Source: Platycnemis pennipes (taxonomy: Eukaryota; Arthropoda; Insecta; Odonata; Platycnemididae). From it: 64,000 nt of DNA. The DNA lies in contig OW121855.1 in the NCBI GenBank assembly GCA_933228895.1, forward strand, positions 46,080,698 to 46,144,697. Direction: 5' to 3'. The notes under the pieces are model-generated. The model saw only the letters and a list, made by a program, of their open reading frames with translations, did no database searches and was not told the origin of the DNA. Shown here one piece after another: positions 38,237-50,214 of this stretch. Made by a program: the position numbers and the translations under genes. Within the stretch, counting starts at the first letter, position 1, and each line of letters begins with the position of its first letter.

Positions 38237-38314
38237 CTGGGTCGTGAGATTTCAATTTTATTGTGGTTTGTAAAAGTTCCATTCGCATTCGAATAAACCA
38301 ATTTTAATATTTTT

Positions 38315-40150
38315 AAGCATTTTAAAAATGAAAATGTAGTGATACAAGTCACAATTTCGATGGATAGGGAACAGAAAATTTTGGGTGCAAGGTACTTATA
38401 TGGTTGTTTAAATTATTGAAACTTTATAAAGCAAAAAGTTATTACATGAGTTTATTTTCGTTTTTCAAGTATTCTTCATGAAAAAGAGTTTTATTTTCGA
38501 TTGTTGTTCTTTATCAACTAACGGCTGTCAGTCATATTTTTATATCTTTGGAGGAAATATGACATCTTTGTTTTACATTTGTGCAGTACTCTGAAATCAA
38601 GGAGATTAGAATTAATTGGATATGCCATGCGCATGCTACAAACGGGTGACTCTGAGTTTATGTTGCTGCTGATCCTCCAGTGGAAATTTATTGTGGCATT
38701 TTTCCGAAAATGGTGATGATACCTAATCCAGACTTCTATGTTTAACAGCCAAAAGAATTGTATACCTAAACTAAGAGAGGATGATAGCTACAGGGAGAGG
38801 TAAAAAATGCAACTTTTTCCACTCAAGAGACAATAGAAGATGAGATATTATTATTTATATTAGACAATCTAGCGCATTTTATGCTTTTATGTATTTCCTC
38901 TAGACCACTAGATCCTGTTTAATGCTCTCTGGCTAAATATTTTTATGGTCTAGGAACCGTCGTACAAGCTGTTTAGCAGCAGCCGGTAACATCAAATAAT
39001 CTATTCTTTAATACGCTTTAACACACTGTTAGTGTTGGTAAAAATGGCATCAACTGGCTATGAGCACAAAAATCCGGCTAATAAGAGTCAGAGGTAATTA
39101 TTTGGTTTAAGCGTAATTATTTTAGATATTTACTCGCATTTTTAGAATTCAAGCACAAAAACCTGTGGCATGGTATCAATCATACTGGATAAGTATAAAA
39201 ATGATAGGCATGATATTAGATTGTATGAACTTAGAGCCTGTAAAGTACGTAAGTAATGGTGACTGCTATTAGAGACATAGGGGCCTCGGGGTAGTAATAG
39301 TAAATGCCGCACTTTATGACTCATTTGTTCCTAAAGGACGAAACTTTGACTAAACCAGTTATTGCATATTGCTTTGTAGGATTATGTTTCCTTAATAACT
39401 TAAATAGTGGCCTTTTGGTCTCCTAGAAAAATGTCAATAAGCCTCTAGAAAAGAAAAGTCTTTTTATTTGATATAATTCTACGAAATCGAAAGGCAGAGA
39501 AATAGAACTAGTGAACTAGAGAAATAGAATAGTATGTTTTTGTGCGTAGAGATATGGTAAGCTCTGTACAAGGTCTCTTATATTACTCTACTTTTATTCT
39601 TTCTATTGAATTTAGTTGGCAGATTTGAAATCTAAAAAATATTTACGCATTAACAATCTTGTTTGGTTTTACTTATCCTTGTCCGTGGCACTTTGTAAAA
39701 AATATTTTTTGGCCAAATTGTGAATGAGATTTCCCTTCAAAATTTTTACTCCAAATAATAATTAATGTTTAAGCGTCCCAGACCTTGAAAAATGTTATTT
39801 ATTTCAAACTGTTTTAATAATTCATGCAAAAGTATATTATTTTTTCATTTTTAGTTCAGTTCTAAAAGATAGCGTTTAGAAAATAATTCACGCGTCATTG
39901 CTAAAAGTGGAAGTATTTGTGAGCTGCTTGAAATACACGGAGAGCTAAAGTCATTAACATCATCAAGAAAAGGTGTTAAAATGTATAAACCTTCAAAGGT
40001 AGCGAAATTTAGATTTATATAACTTACCTACCTTGCTATTACAAAATGGCACCTAGGGGTTATTCTTAACGTACCGTCTGACGAACGGGTGACTTAAATT
40101 GCCATAACGCATAGCACTCATTTGGGAGCGGAATTCCACTGAAAAATATC
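38315..40150. other. No feature recognised
   Basis: AT-rich, no open frame above 60 codons, no recognised repeat. Confidence 0.5.
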
Positions 40151-40154
40151 TACT

Positions 40155-40220
40155 ACTGCTGGGATACAAACCTACCCCGTCATAAGATCAGGCTGTAACC
40201 CTATCACCAAACTGTTGCAG
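40155..40220 (-). repeat. tRNA-like SINE head
   Basis: Minus strand: A-box-like TGGTGATAGGGTTACAGCC (plus about 40,191-40,209) and B-box-like GGTTTGTATCCC (40,161-40,172), about 20-30 bases apart. The B box is diverged. Probably a decayed tRNA-derived SINE. Confidence 0.4.
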
Positions 40221-40224
40221 AAAA

Positions 40225-41590
40225 ATTATGATAAAATATCAACACAATATCCCCCTAAAAATACATAACCTCCTTGTTTTTTTTGAAATAAAAAAACATA
40301 TTTATTTAAAACAGTTTGGGAATCATGTTCTTCCCATATAGTGTAAGCTATAGCTTTTTTAGAATACGATAATTTTTAATGATGATCAGTATAGCTGTAA
40401 TGGCCCACAAGAAAATACCGGGAACTCTCCCCCAGGTTTGTCGCCATAGTTGAAAGACGTGGAGTTTATTTTAATGAGGCCTGGTACATATCGATAAAAG
40501 TGGGCAATATAATTCTTTCTGCCAATTACTACTTAATTTTCAACCTCTTCCCAGAGCCTTTCTTTCTTTTACTTTCCTCACCCTAAGCAGACGTCAGCCT
40601 CCTTTTAAACCCCCTTCCTAAATTTCACTCTGCTTCGCAAGCTTATCGCTTCCTCCTCTAAAGCTCCCTTTCATCATTTCTTCACGAGCCAGCGATTTCC
40701 GGGTCTGCTTATTTGGGAGTCTTTCCATTGTAGTAGGACAAGTGGCGCTCGCGTTGCCTCGGCGTAGGAGATGCGTAAAAAGGAATGAAAGCGTGGAAAA
40801 ATCGTGGTGGAAAAAAATGAAAAGGAGCCTTATGAGGGAAAAAGCGAGAGGAGGAACGAAAAAGTGGAGCCATATCATAAAAAAACGGATCCATTCCACA
40901 ATCTGTCTTCTCTCGCACATAAAGTGCGAATTTATGCTAGGAGCATTTACTTTCCTCCTTTCGTGATGAAATGGGGTAGGAAGGTGTTCATAATTTTTTT
41001 TGTCACAGTAGCCGCTGCAGAGAAGAGATTTTATGTTTCCTCTTTCTTCACATTTTCATGGAGCTAAGAATAAAATTTTTTGTGCTTAAAGGGTAATCCA
41101 AATGCTTATGCTTGTTTCTTGGTGAGAAATTTTGTTTTAAAAGTTCCTGGGAATAAAGTTTCGTCGTCATTATTGTTAGTAATTGAACATTAATCTTTAG
41201 AAATGTTAATTCCTGACAGCCGCATTCTATTAGTAAGTTAAGTGACAGTTTCATGGATTGTCACCCGTAATATTACATTCGCGTAACTGAAGAGAAAAAC
41301 TAAATTTTTTTGAAAAAATTGGAATGCATTAAATCGTTAGTGCCACATGACATGCCAAGGATACCATTTAAATGTAATAAAAGGTTTTTATAATTCACTG
41401 TAAATTGATACTTATTGATACCGTCGATTTTTATTTTAGATAGTTCTTAAAAATATATTTTTTCATATTTAATATTCATTACAGAAATGAACAGGTATTA
41501 AATACTGCAATATTAGATACTGATATAATTTTCTGTGGCCATTTCTGTCGATACATGATGTGATATTCGTCTCCCGTCGTAGTAGGGACT
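40225..41590. other. No feature recognised
   Basis: Includes short C+T-rich (40,550-40,690) and G+A-rich (40,790-40,860) patches. Frames up to 100 residues lack domains. Confidence 0.45.
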
Positions 41591-41594
41591 GTTA

Positions 41595-41665
41595 TCCCAC
41601 ACTGAAGCCCGTATATGTTACATATATTTCCCATATATGTCCCACATATAGGCTTCAGTGTGGGA
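41595..41665. mobile_element. Very small MITE (71 bp) flanked by TA
   Basis: Perfect 15-bp terminal inverted repeats (TCCCACACTGAAGCC) bounded by TA on both sides (41,593-41,594 and 41,666-41,667). The interior is a TATATG-rich imperfect palindrome, so almost the whole element folds on itself. TA flanks suggest a Tc1/mariner origin (inference). Confidence 0.8.
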
Positions 41666-41669
41666 TACC

Positions 41670-43435
41670 TTAAGTTCGAAAGTTAAACTCTTAGCAATGA
41701 TTTTAATTCTTCATGCATTAGTTTCTCATTTTCATGAGTGCAATTTATTGGAGAATTAAATCATGCCTACTTTCAAAGATAATCACTATAGTGGTGTTAT
41801 AATAATCTTCTCCGTGTGTAGAATATATATCTTAACATTGAATATACCTTTTAATGAATTCTCCCCATGCATACATTTTGTTAGAAATCTTTACAGTAAT
41901 ATTTTAAACATTTGAAATAATTTGTAATTATGCTAGTGAAAATAGGAAATTAAAAAAGGGATAAGGGTAATTGCTGAAAGGATAGCTTAATTTTAAATGC
42001 AAGGAGTATTGGAAAACATTGGACTATAGATGGTTAAATATGAAATAGTTAAGTAGCAATAAAATCAAGAGATGGAAAATATCAAGATATGCGAGAAATG
42101 CCGGGTATGGCATTATAGCATTGTTAAGTAATCTTTCAAGGCTATGAGAGGAGATACGATATCAGTTATTATATGCAGCAAGGAAGTTAATTTTAGGACC
42201 AATGTTGAATCATCACAAAAAGTACGAATTCGGGTACGAAATGAACGTAAAGAGAAAATTTACAACAAATACATGTCGTTATTCAACTTGAAATTGGAAT
42301 ATGTAATTCATAGGGATAACTAAGGTCCAAGAATATTGGACAGCGAGCTTATGTGCATGATTAGAGATTGGAAGTCATAAAAAGTGAAGATACATAATAC
42401 TCCCAAACAATAATACTTGATAACAAAATATATTTGGTAATTTAAGAGAAGAGGATGAATTTATAAAGCTAGTTAGAAACTTCTATAAGGAAGGAGTTTG
42501 TCAGGAAGACGTTATGAAAGCTGTATCAATATCAGCATCTAGGGAAAGGAAAACTGAGTAACAAGAAGTTTGATTATTTTTTGACATAGGTATTTTCAAG
42601 AGTTACAAATAAAAGTTTGTTAATTTGCAAAAGTCGCATGGAAGAGGAGTTTAGGTCTATAAAGTGTAAGGGAAAAGCAATAGCAGTAATTAGAATGCTA
42701 TATAGAGAAATATCGAGTGTTAAATAATCAGAAAGCATATGTCTATGGGGTGGATTTTAGGAAGTCGTTAAAGTGGGTAGTCTGGGTGAAAAGGCTGAAA
42801 GTATAGCGGGAACAATGATTTTACTGAGGGATTGGCGCTTGATTGACCACAAGAACAGAAACTCGCGGAGGGAACAAATGAGGTAGACTGTTCAAGGACT
42901 TGCCCTCATGGTAGAATACTGGCAATGATTCCTGCAACTGGAAATATTGTATGAAATTTGAGTAAGAACGATATATTTGCTGTAATAATGATTTATTTAC
43001 TCTTTATTGCTAGACCAAGTCCATTTATACCGTATTAAAATCGTAGCTCCAAAAGTTACCACCATTTGGTATTGGTAGTTGAGTATTTTCTTATGTATTT
43101 TATCAAGATTTATTAGTATCATACCTATTTTATTGGTATGTGACTCCACGTATAGCTTCCGAGTCCCGAATTTCTAACAAGTTCCAAAAACTTCTACACT
43201 TCATCATTTTTACAGTCATAATTTACGGCATGCTTTTTATATTAGTTACTTTTTGTAATTTTCTCAGTCATTCCCATGTTGATGAAATTTTGAGTGGTAG
43301 ACAATGGTGGTCAGGCCCACGTGATTTTTGTTTCCACCGTAGCTTCTGGCCATGGCAATCTATCACCAACTCTTTGATTACTTCGGACGTCCCCAAACAA
43401 TACGTTGCACCCCTTTATCCCAAAGTCTACGCCTC
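41670..43435. other. No certain feature; possible decayed repeat
   Basis: The stretch 42,400-42,950 is A/G-rich, with fragments of translation such as EDEFIKLVRNFYKEG that look vaguely protein-like, but I cannot assign a family. Confidence 0.3.
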
Positions 43436-43439
43436 TTCG

Positions 43440-44040
43440 TTTTGATTAACCAGAGCCACCCTCCGCCCTTTCCAGCTCTTCCCCCAAAACACTTCGCTTC
43501 GAAACTCTTTCTCTTCCTCCTCTCTCAAGCTCCCCCCTCCTTGCTCCTTCAACTTCGCAACGTTTTACCTACGTCTTTCCTTCCCCAAACTCCCTGCAAT
43601 ACTCTTAGCTACCAACTTCCCCGCTCTCCCTATTTCCTTCATATAAGTGACGATGTCCAAAAGTTTTTGAGGGCATACTCTAGGAAGGGACGCCGCTGCC
43701 ACAGCAGGCATGTTCTCCGTACTATCTCCCGGCTCCTTTGTCCTTAATTCGCAAAAGGAATTTTCTCTTCTAATGAATGAATTCAGGGGACCGTCGGTAG
43801 CAGTTGATACAGGGGTGGGGTAATAGATATTGAGTGATTCTGCTGCTGCTTTTATGCCCAAAATGTTTCAAAGCTCTTTCCATTCCTACCCCCGCAGTCA
43901 TCCCCTCGACTCCTGTCATTCCCTGCCTACCCCTCAAGATCAGATTCCTATGTGGTACTCAAACACTGACGTCGCCTTTGCACAACCTTCTTGGACCCCA
44001 CACCTCTTTACCTCCTGGCCACAACATCACCACCCGTGTC
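43440..44040 (+). other. Polypyrimidine island
   Basis: C+T-rich at 43,440-43,640 and again at 43,870-44,040. Frames up to 131 residues are low complexity. Confidence 0.55.
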
Positions 44041-44079
44041 TACTGGAGGTTCAGCTGGAGGTCGAGTACTGGAAGGTGC

Positions 44080-44106
44080 CTGAAGATGACGCCCATGCGT
44101 TGAAAC
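44080..44106 (+). other. CTGANGA-hairpin-GAAAC motif, second locus
   Basis: CTGAAGA, one base, a stem (GACGC with GCGTT, including a G-T pair, loop CCAT) and GAAAC. Same architecture as at 38,211. No Penelope coding sequence is recognised next to it. Confidence 0.45.
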
Positions 44107-44109
44107 TAG

Positions 44110-44985
44110 TAGTACCGAATACATTTCAAGTGAAAATATATATAGTTGGTTTGTTCGTTTATTTGATCACGAATGTCCACATTGTTACGCCGCAAAGCAT
44201 TGAGTTCATCAAATAATGTTTAGTTCAATAAAACTTTAAGCTTAGCTCTTCTAGTGCCTCCTCATTTCTTTATATTTTATTGTTTTTACGTTTTCTTCCG
44301 CGTGATTTTCTCTTTTTAAGATTTCGCACATGTATCATATTTCATGCTTTTCCATTTAAGTCATACGTTAGTGATAATCTGTAAAAATAAAATAAAACAT
44401 ATCGCATAATTACTTTTTCCCACCTATTCTGCCGTAAGAAAACATACTTTTTAAAATAATATGTTATTTTGCCCTTTTTATTTTCCAAATAATAAATTCT
44501 ATAGTTTTTCTTGATGAAAATTTTTCCTGTGCATGTAATTCCTGTTGCCACTCGGTTGCCTACAAGAGTTTTAATTCTTTAAGTTTTATATAAAGCCCTT
44601 TTCATCAATTGTGTCCTAACCGCTACTTACATAGATTGAATATCAGTATATTTTCTTTTTTCTTCAAAAATGGAATTATTCCTGAATATATAAAATATTC
44701 CATAACATTTAAAATAATGCGAAAAAGCAATAGGTTTTCTTTGGTATGATATTAAATGTTAGTTGAAGCAAGAGTATTTCTTTACATACGATATGAAAGA
44801 CAATGTGATTGCTCAATGCCAAATTATACAGTAATATTATTTGTACACAATTTTTCTCATAATTTTTATCATTTTTAACTAATAAAGGAGTAAACTATTT
44901 TGTACTTTCAAAGTTTTACTGTAGTATGACACAACGCCCCCACTATGACGCTCGGTGTACCACTTCCTTCTCGTATGCTGCAGGG
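44110..44985. other. No feature recognised
   Basis: AT-rich DNA with nothing recognisable. Confidence 0.5.
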
Positions 44986-44989
44986 AAGA

Positions 44990-45560
44990 TATGACTTTTT
45001 ATTTGTTGGGATTGCTCAAGTTTACGGCTTTTTCAGCCCTCTCTTCTCTTCGTAGATTTAATATCAATTTCACATTCATTTGCGTTTTTCATTCTCTACC
45101 ATTCCCTCCTGTTGAACCTATTCCACCGTTGCAATCTCTGCAACCAAGAATCACATTTCCTCTCCCTACCAGCCATATCCACCCCAAGCGCGTTCCTCTT
45201 TCTCTCATACTCTGATTTGTTCTATTCTGGATCGTGTTGCCTTTTCATTTCCAGAACAGTTGCTTGCCGCTCCGTAGGCTTTCTCAAGGCAAAACACTTC
45301 CACGCAGCAAAGATACTTTTCATATCCACCGGCGAATCATTCTACCTCCTTTTATTTCCCTTATTCCATCCAACTACATCCATTCCACATTTTGAGCCTT
45401 ATGTTCTGCATCTCATTTCTCAACATTGCGTTCCTTGCCTCCTCACACTGAGCATTTACCCCTTACTGAGTCACTCTTATTGCATGCGCTGTATGCCATC
45501 TCATTTATCAAGCATCAAGTAATATTCTTCGAGATGTTCTCACCTACCGCACCCTTTCAT
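44990..45560 (+). other. Polypyrimidine island (moderate)
   Basis: C+T-biased plus strand. The 136-residue frame at 45,112-45,522 is hydrophobic and Ser-rich with no known domain. Confidence 0.5.
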
Positions 45561-45564
45561 GTAG

Positions 45565-45603
45565 CCATATGAGCTGTGTATAGGCCATACACAGCTCATA
45601 TGG
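45565..45603. repeat. Perfect 17-bp hairpin
   Basis: CCATATGAGCTGTGTAT and its exact reverse complement with a 5-base loop (AGGCC). A second small perfect hairpin (ATTACCCC / GGGGTAAT) follows at about 45,719-45,739. Confidence 0.8.
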
Positions 45604-45609
45604 TATCTC

Positions 45610-46415
45610 ACGGTCACTCTCTTTTCATAGGACGACGAAGCATTCTACCCAGAAAATTCAGCGTAAAACTTGCATTCGTCAGCGTAAGAATACATGTAAC
45701 CCATGTAATTGATGCATTTATTACCCCCTCAAGGGGTAATGAATGTGTCTCAAAATTTTGTTTTAATCATCCTTCCAGTTCGGTAGAGCGTTATCAGGGC
45801 ATATTAGGCATGCTAAAAGAAGACACTGAGTCCAAGGTGTGAAAAATTGCTCGTTAACTGCCCGTCTGAACTCATTTTCTGTCTTTGTAATTATCGATGT
45901 AATTTAAACGTAAAATTCAAAACCTAATTTAAAATTTCAGAAATTGGTTTCTTTTAGAAATCCCTGAGTAAACCCTTTTATTTTACTATACATAATTTTA
46001 TTTTTAGAACATTTTTATTTCCATTTTTTAGCTCTTTATTAAATATAAAATTATTTTTTAATTTACGATTCCAAAGCTTGAAAAAAACCATTGTGTGCTT
46101 CATACATTCTATATTTTGCTTTATCTACCTTAGCTTGCTAGTACTTACCTTATAACTGCTATGCGGACATTCGTTGCATTCTATATCGTCGAGATTGCCT
46201 TTTGTCAAGGCACGCCGAGAATGGTGGGTTTGGCCAGAGGGATAAAGTGAGATTAGGAATAGAATGAAGTGTGGAAGGATGGATTTTTTTAGGGAGTGAG
46301 ATTGGGGAGTTTGGGAAGACACGACGGATACGGACTCCTTGAGTGCCTCCTAGCGAGCCGATTTCCGTTTCCGGTGCGCTTGTGTGCCGTCGCGCGGTAT
46401 TTGAAATTACTCTCG
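45610..46415. other. No feature recognised
   Basis: An 88-residue frame (45,576-45,842) shows no domain. AT-rich. Confidence 0.45.
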
Positions 46416-46419
46416 TCGC

Positions 46420-47170
46420 CCTTCTGTTCCCACGGGACAATTTCTGAACTCGTCTGCCAATTCCTCCGTCCATCCCCATCTCCGGATTCTCCAGCTCCCT
46501 TCTCTTCCTTGCCTCCCGCATTTCACCCCTCCTCCCGAAAAACCATCCAATCCGTGTTCTACAAACCTTGCCAAATTTCCCCCAGCCCCTACGGAATGGC
46601 TGTTTCCTTCCCTTCTCATCGTTTTTCAGTTCCTTTACTTTCCCCTTCGTGAGCTCCTTGCCGAGGGTCGAAATATATCCAGAAACTTGCAATCGTTGTC
46701 CGCTGTCTTATTTCCTCTGAAAAAAACATTGTGATTTCAAGTATCCTATCGCGCAATTTTGGTTTATTCATTTCCCTGTACTGGGCTATGTCACTTTTTT
46801 TTCTCCTATCTATCCTTCATGCAGCTTTTTTTGGCTTCTTTCATCAGATCTTGCTTTCCTCCCCGTGAAATTCATAAAACCGAAATCTCTTACGGACTTC
46901 CGATTCCACGACGCCGGGAATGGAGCGAAGGGGAGAGGATGGGGCTGAAGAGATGAGGGAGAGAGTTTGAAAAAAAATAGATAGCACTTTGGGTGGCGTA
47001 GCTCTGAAGGATGGAAGTGCCGCCCACATCGTTATAGATATATCTTATGGGAAATATCCGATAGTGCTAAAATTTACGTCACATCCATTTCCTATTCCCC
47101 ATGCTGGATACTCTCGCTTTTTACCTTCCTCTCCCCTTTCCTCTCTTGCCTTCCTTCCTCGTCTGTGCAA
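46420..47170 (+). other. Polypyrimidine islands
   Basis: C+T-rich at 46,420-46,660 and 47,080-47,170, with a short G+A patch at 46,915-46,970. The longest open frame in the window (177 residues, minus strand 46,159-46,692) falls here and is Arg/Gly/Lys-rich without a domain. I treat it as compositional. Confidence 0.5.
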
Positions 47171-47174
47171 TGAA

Positions 47175-49575
47175 ATGAGATTTCACGGTGCGTTTCCATT
47201 GGTAGGATGCGGTTCATCATGGTCCTTTTTGGAGTCGTACTTCACGTGCCTTCACATGTTTTTTTTTATTCCACGGAAGTAGATTTCTGTGCTAGTGTTT
47301 TCAACTGAGTCCTTTTGATGCCGATATTTCCTTTTCAACATCTATTTCTTGCTAATCTGTTCAAATTGTGCATTGTTGAGATCTAACCCAATAATATTGA
47401 ATTGGCAATTTTGCTTGAGTACCGTTTTAGTATAAAACTTAATATATTTATCTTTTCAAATGTTAAGACGAATGTTTGTTTGATACGAACTGAACTGAAA
47501 CATAATATGTGCATAGCAATTTTATTTTTTTATTTTTAATAAATGGCATAAATGCATGATTTAGAGCTGAATAGCTAATTATTTTTCTCAATTAGTTTCT
47601 ATTTTTTGTTAGGATCATTCAGTTTGAAGGCACCCCAAAAAGTAACAACGTATTAATTTTGTTTGTCAATGATTTACCTCAAAGCATTTCAGCCATAAAA
47701 CATTTACTTAAGTGCGCAATTCCATTTTCCTATCTATTGCATCAATCTTCTTCGTTACATTGTTTATTAACTCAGCATGTTTATCCAGGGTTTTCCGGTA
47801 TATTAAGTGACTAATACATATTGTAGGTGTAATTGATTTGGAAAAAATAACCGATGACGTGTAGGCATACTTTATAGTTACGGTTTGTATACTGTTGTAC
47901 TTGTTATTGATCAGAAAAATCCTGTTTTAATTTTCTGGCTAAAGATATTAAAAAATACATTTCTTTAAAAATGTTTAGAGATATTTTTCCCGTCAACTCA
48001 TTCACTATAATCTCATTCAGAGAGCGGTACATTCAGAGTAATCTGTGTTCATGCCACTTACCCACTAAGCCATTTAAATACGGAGCAACTACATGAACAG
48101 AATTCGGTATTATTGGAAAAATATTATTATGATAATTGTGTTAGTGTATGAATATTTTGAAATAATCGGTTAAGAAATACTTTCAGATTGTTATACACAA
48201 TGAATACGGGATTTCTAACTAAATTGGAAATCGGGGTATTTCCAGATTACGTTAAGTACATGAGAGGTAAGGCGATTTTTATTCAATTTAACCACTGAAA
48301 GTCGTTTGAGATAGAGAGAGAGAGGAAATTATTCTCGAGTGTAGAGATTTTTAACTCCTTTGCCCTAAAAAGCAATGAAGGGCAAGAATTGGTGTCGTAA
48401 ATATCGGATTAGTAGGTAAAGATGGTGGCCTCATTTGCAGTATACCTGAATACAATATTGTGTTTTACAGCTGAAAAAAGAGGAGGGTAACTATATTCTT
48501 GTATGCCTACAGTATTGAATAATACTTAGTGCATAACATTTAAATAAGAATATATGGATTTCTGAATTGACTAATTAGAATCTCTGTTGTTGTCTCATAA
48601 AAAAAATTTCTTTACTTCGCAAATATATTAATGATATATTTTATACGAATGTATGGTGTTGATTCACCTTATGTTAAGAATATTGAAACGACTGGCAGGG
48701 TTTTTCCTGCGTATGGCTGAAGACTGTTTCATTGAATCACCTTGTTTACACTCATTATAGAGCATGGGATATTTGGCTGAATTTTCGAAAATTTTCGAGG
48801 CCGTTAAGAACTTCAGTTATTGAAGACCACAATAGATTCACCTACAATAATGGTGGTAGCATTTTAGTGAGGAGTCAGTCGTTTGTGAAAGCAAAGTCGT
48901 TTGCCTGATGAATATGCAATTTTGTTCTCAAAAACGTGTGCAGTGTAGGCTATGTCACAGGCTAGTATAATTCAGGATGAATTTCTGCTAGCATACATAC
49001 TCCGTAAAGGTTCAACGTGGGCGCAATTTAGAACAAATGTTCCCCATGGGTAATGCTGATTACGGTGAAATATTGTTTTACTAGAATGAAATAAGGTGGG
49101 TATTTTTAATCAATGGGTAAATGCTGTTGCCGGTCAATAATGTATTGTTATTCTGTGAATATAATGCTACATTTTAAAACGCAACATACCACACGTTTTC
49201 CATTATAAATGTTTGTTTTTAATTTTGATGTTGAAGATTAAGATTTTAAAAGGCTAAACGAGTAAACATCTTGTCATTGAGCGCCATTTGGAACGCAATC
49301 ACATTTTTTTATAAAATTCTAATTCCTTTAAAGTAATTTTTCATTTCATATAGTGTAATGTTATCTATTGAAAAAGAAAAAATACTATCATATGTTCAAT
49401 ATGTCATATCATGTACCAAGAAGTTCTGATAAATATTTAATCTCTTTGCATATGCTGCGACTTTCACACCAAATTTTCCCTCTAAAATTGAATGATGGGA
49501 GACATGTTTTTGCGATTGTTACCTGTAAAACCATATGAAAATATGCAGGAAAAAATAATGATTCCATATAAATTT
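47175..49575. other. No feature recognised
   Basis: About 2.4 kb of AT-rich DNA with no open frame of interest. Confidence 0.5.
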
Positions 49576-49582
49576 AATAGCC

Positions 49583-49611
49583 CTGAAGAAGCCGAAATTA
49601 AGAGGCAAAAC
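49583..49611 (+). other. CTGANGA-hairpin-AAAAC motif, third locus (weak)
   Basis: CTGAAGA, one base, GCC/GGC stem around a 10-base loop, then AAAAC instead of GAAAC. Similar layout to 38,211 and 44,080 but more diverged. Confidence 0.3.
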
Positions 49612-49769
49612 GTTTGCACAAGTTGGTGTTTATCAAAAATACGACCAAAAAACTCCATAAAAACATTTCTATCTCTACACAAAATAAATATTAAAAACTG
49701 TGCGAGCCGAATAAATTTGATACTTGTTCTCATATGAATACATTAAAAATGTTTTCCCGTATACCCTAT

Positions 49770-50210
49770 TTATTCGGCGATCCGACTTCCTCCCCTCCAT
49801 TCTCAACCCTCCCGCCTCATGGCTTAAGTGCTCATCCATTCCTTTTTCCCTCATCTGCATCACTGCTGTTTTAAGCGAAAACGCCGCAACGTCTTTTCAA
49901 TTTTTAAACCTCGCTTGCCACTCAGACTCCCTCTTTTTTTACCCCCGAAACCTTTAAAAACCATTAATTATCGCGTCGTTTCGGTACGCATTAGCCAGGC
50001 AAAATGAACGAGTGAGAAAACCAAGAAAAAAATAAGAGAAGCCTCTAGGGTGCGTCGGTCTAAGGCCAAAGATCCGGCTATTTGTCGCTTGGCGCTCACC
50101 TCGTACCCACATCCCTCCCGTGTCCTCCACCCCATCCATTTCCTGTCCCCCGACTGAACATTCTACCCGTTCCCCTCCCTCCCCACTCATCCTTGCATTT
50201 AAGCATCCAT
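49770..50210 (+). other. Polypyrimidine islands
   Basis: C+T-rich at 49,770-49,950 and 50,090-50,210. Frames are compositional. Confidence 0.5.
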
Positions 50211-50214
50211 CTTT

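Larger units (their letters stand above)
36800..38310 (+). mobile_element. Penelope-like element (RT plus GIY-YIG endonuclease), decayed
   Basis: Penelope-like elements encode a reverse transcriptase followed by a GIY-YIG endonuclease. Here QNYFTFNNIFYTMMDCLAMG then LPISPLLAEIFMDRFEHN (about 36,903-37,016) is the palm region with the characteristic small-residue/G-P-S-P-L-A-I-F pattern. WYRYVDDILVLW (YVDD at 37,069-37,080) holds the catalytic Asp pair. After a broken linker, GVYALQ (about 37,700) and GVYVGHT (37,730-37,750) are the GIY-YIG motifs, followed after a frameshift by HLNAFKHKNDDMCYFAKHLL and SLEQLVILKALNDPK. The 3' part is C-rich (38,020-38,170) and ends in a hairpin motif at 38,211. 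The 5' domain of the RT is missing. Several stops and frameshifts make it inactive. Confidence 0.85.

Noticed and set aside
42400..42950. Possible LINE or host coding remnant in A/G-rich DNA
   Set aside because: Short protein-like stretches in several frames, but no ordered set of motifs from any family I know.
46159..46692. 177-residue open frame on the minus strand, the longest in the window
   Set aside because: It lies over a polypyrimidine island, is Arg/Gly/Lys-rich, overlaps open frames on the other strand and shows no domain. Pyrimidine tracts lack stop codons, which explains its length.
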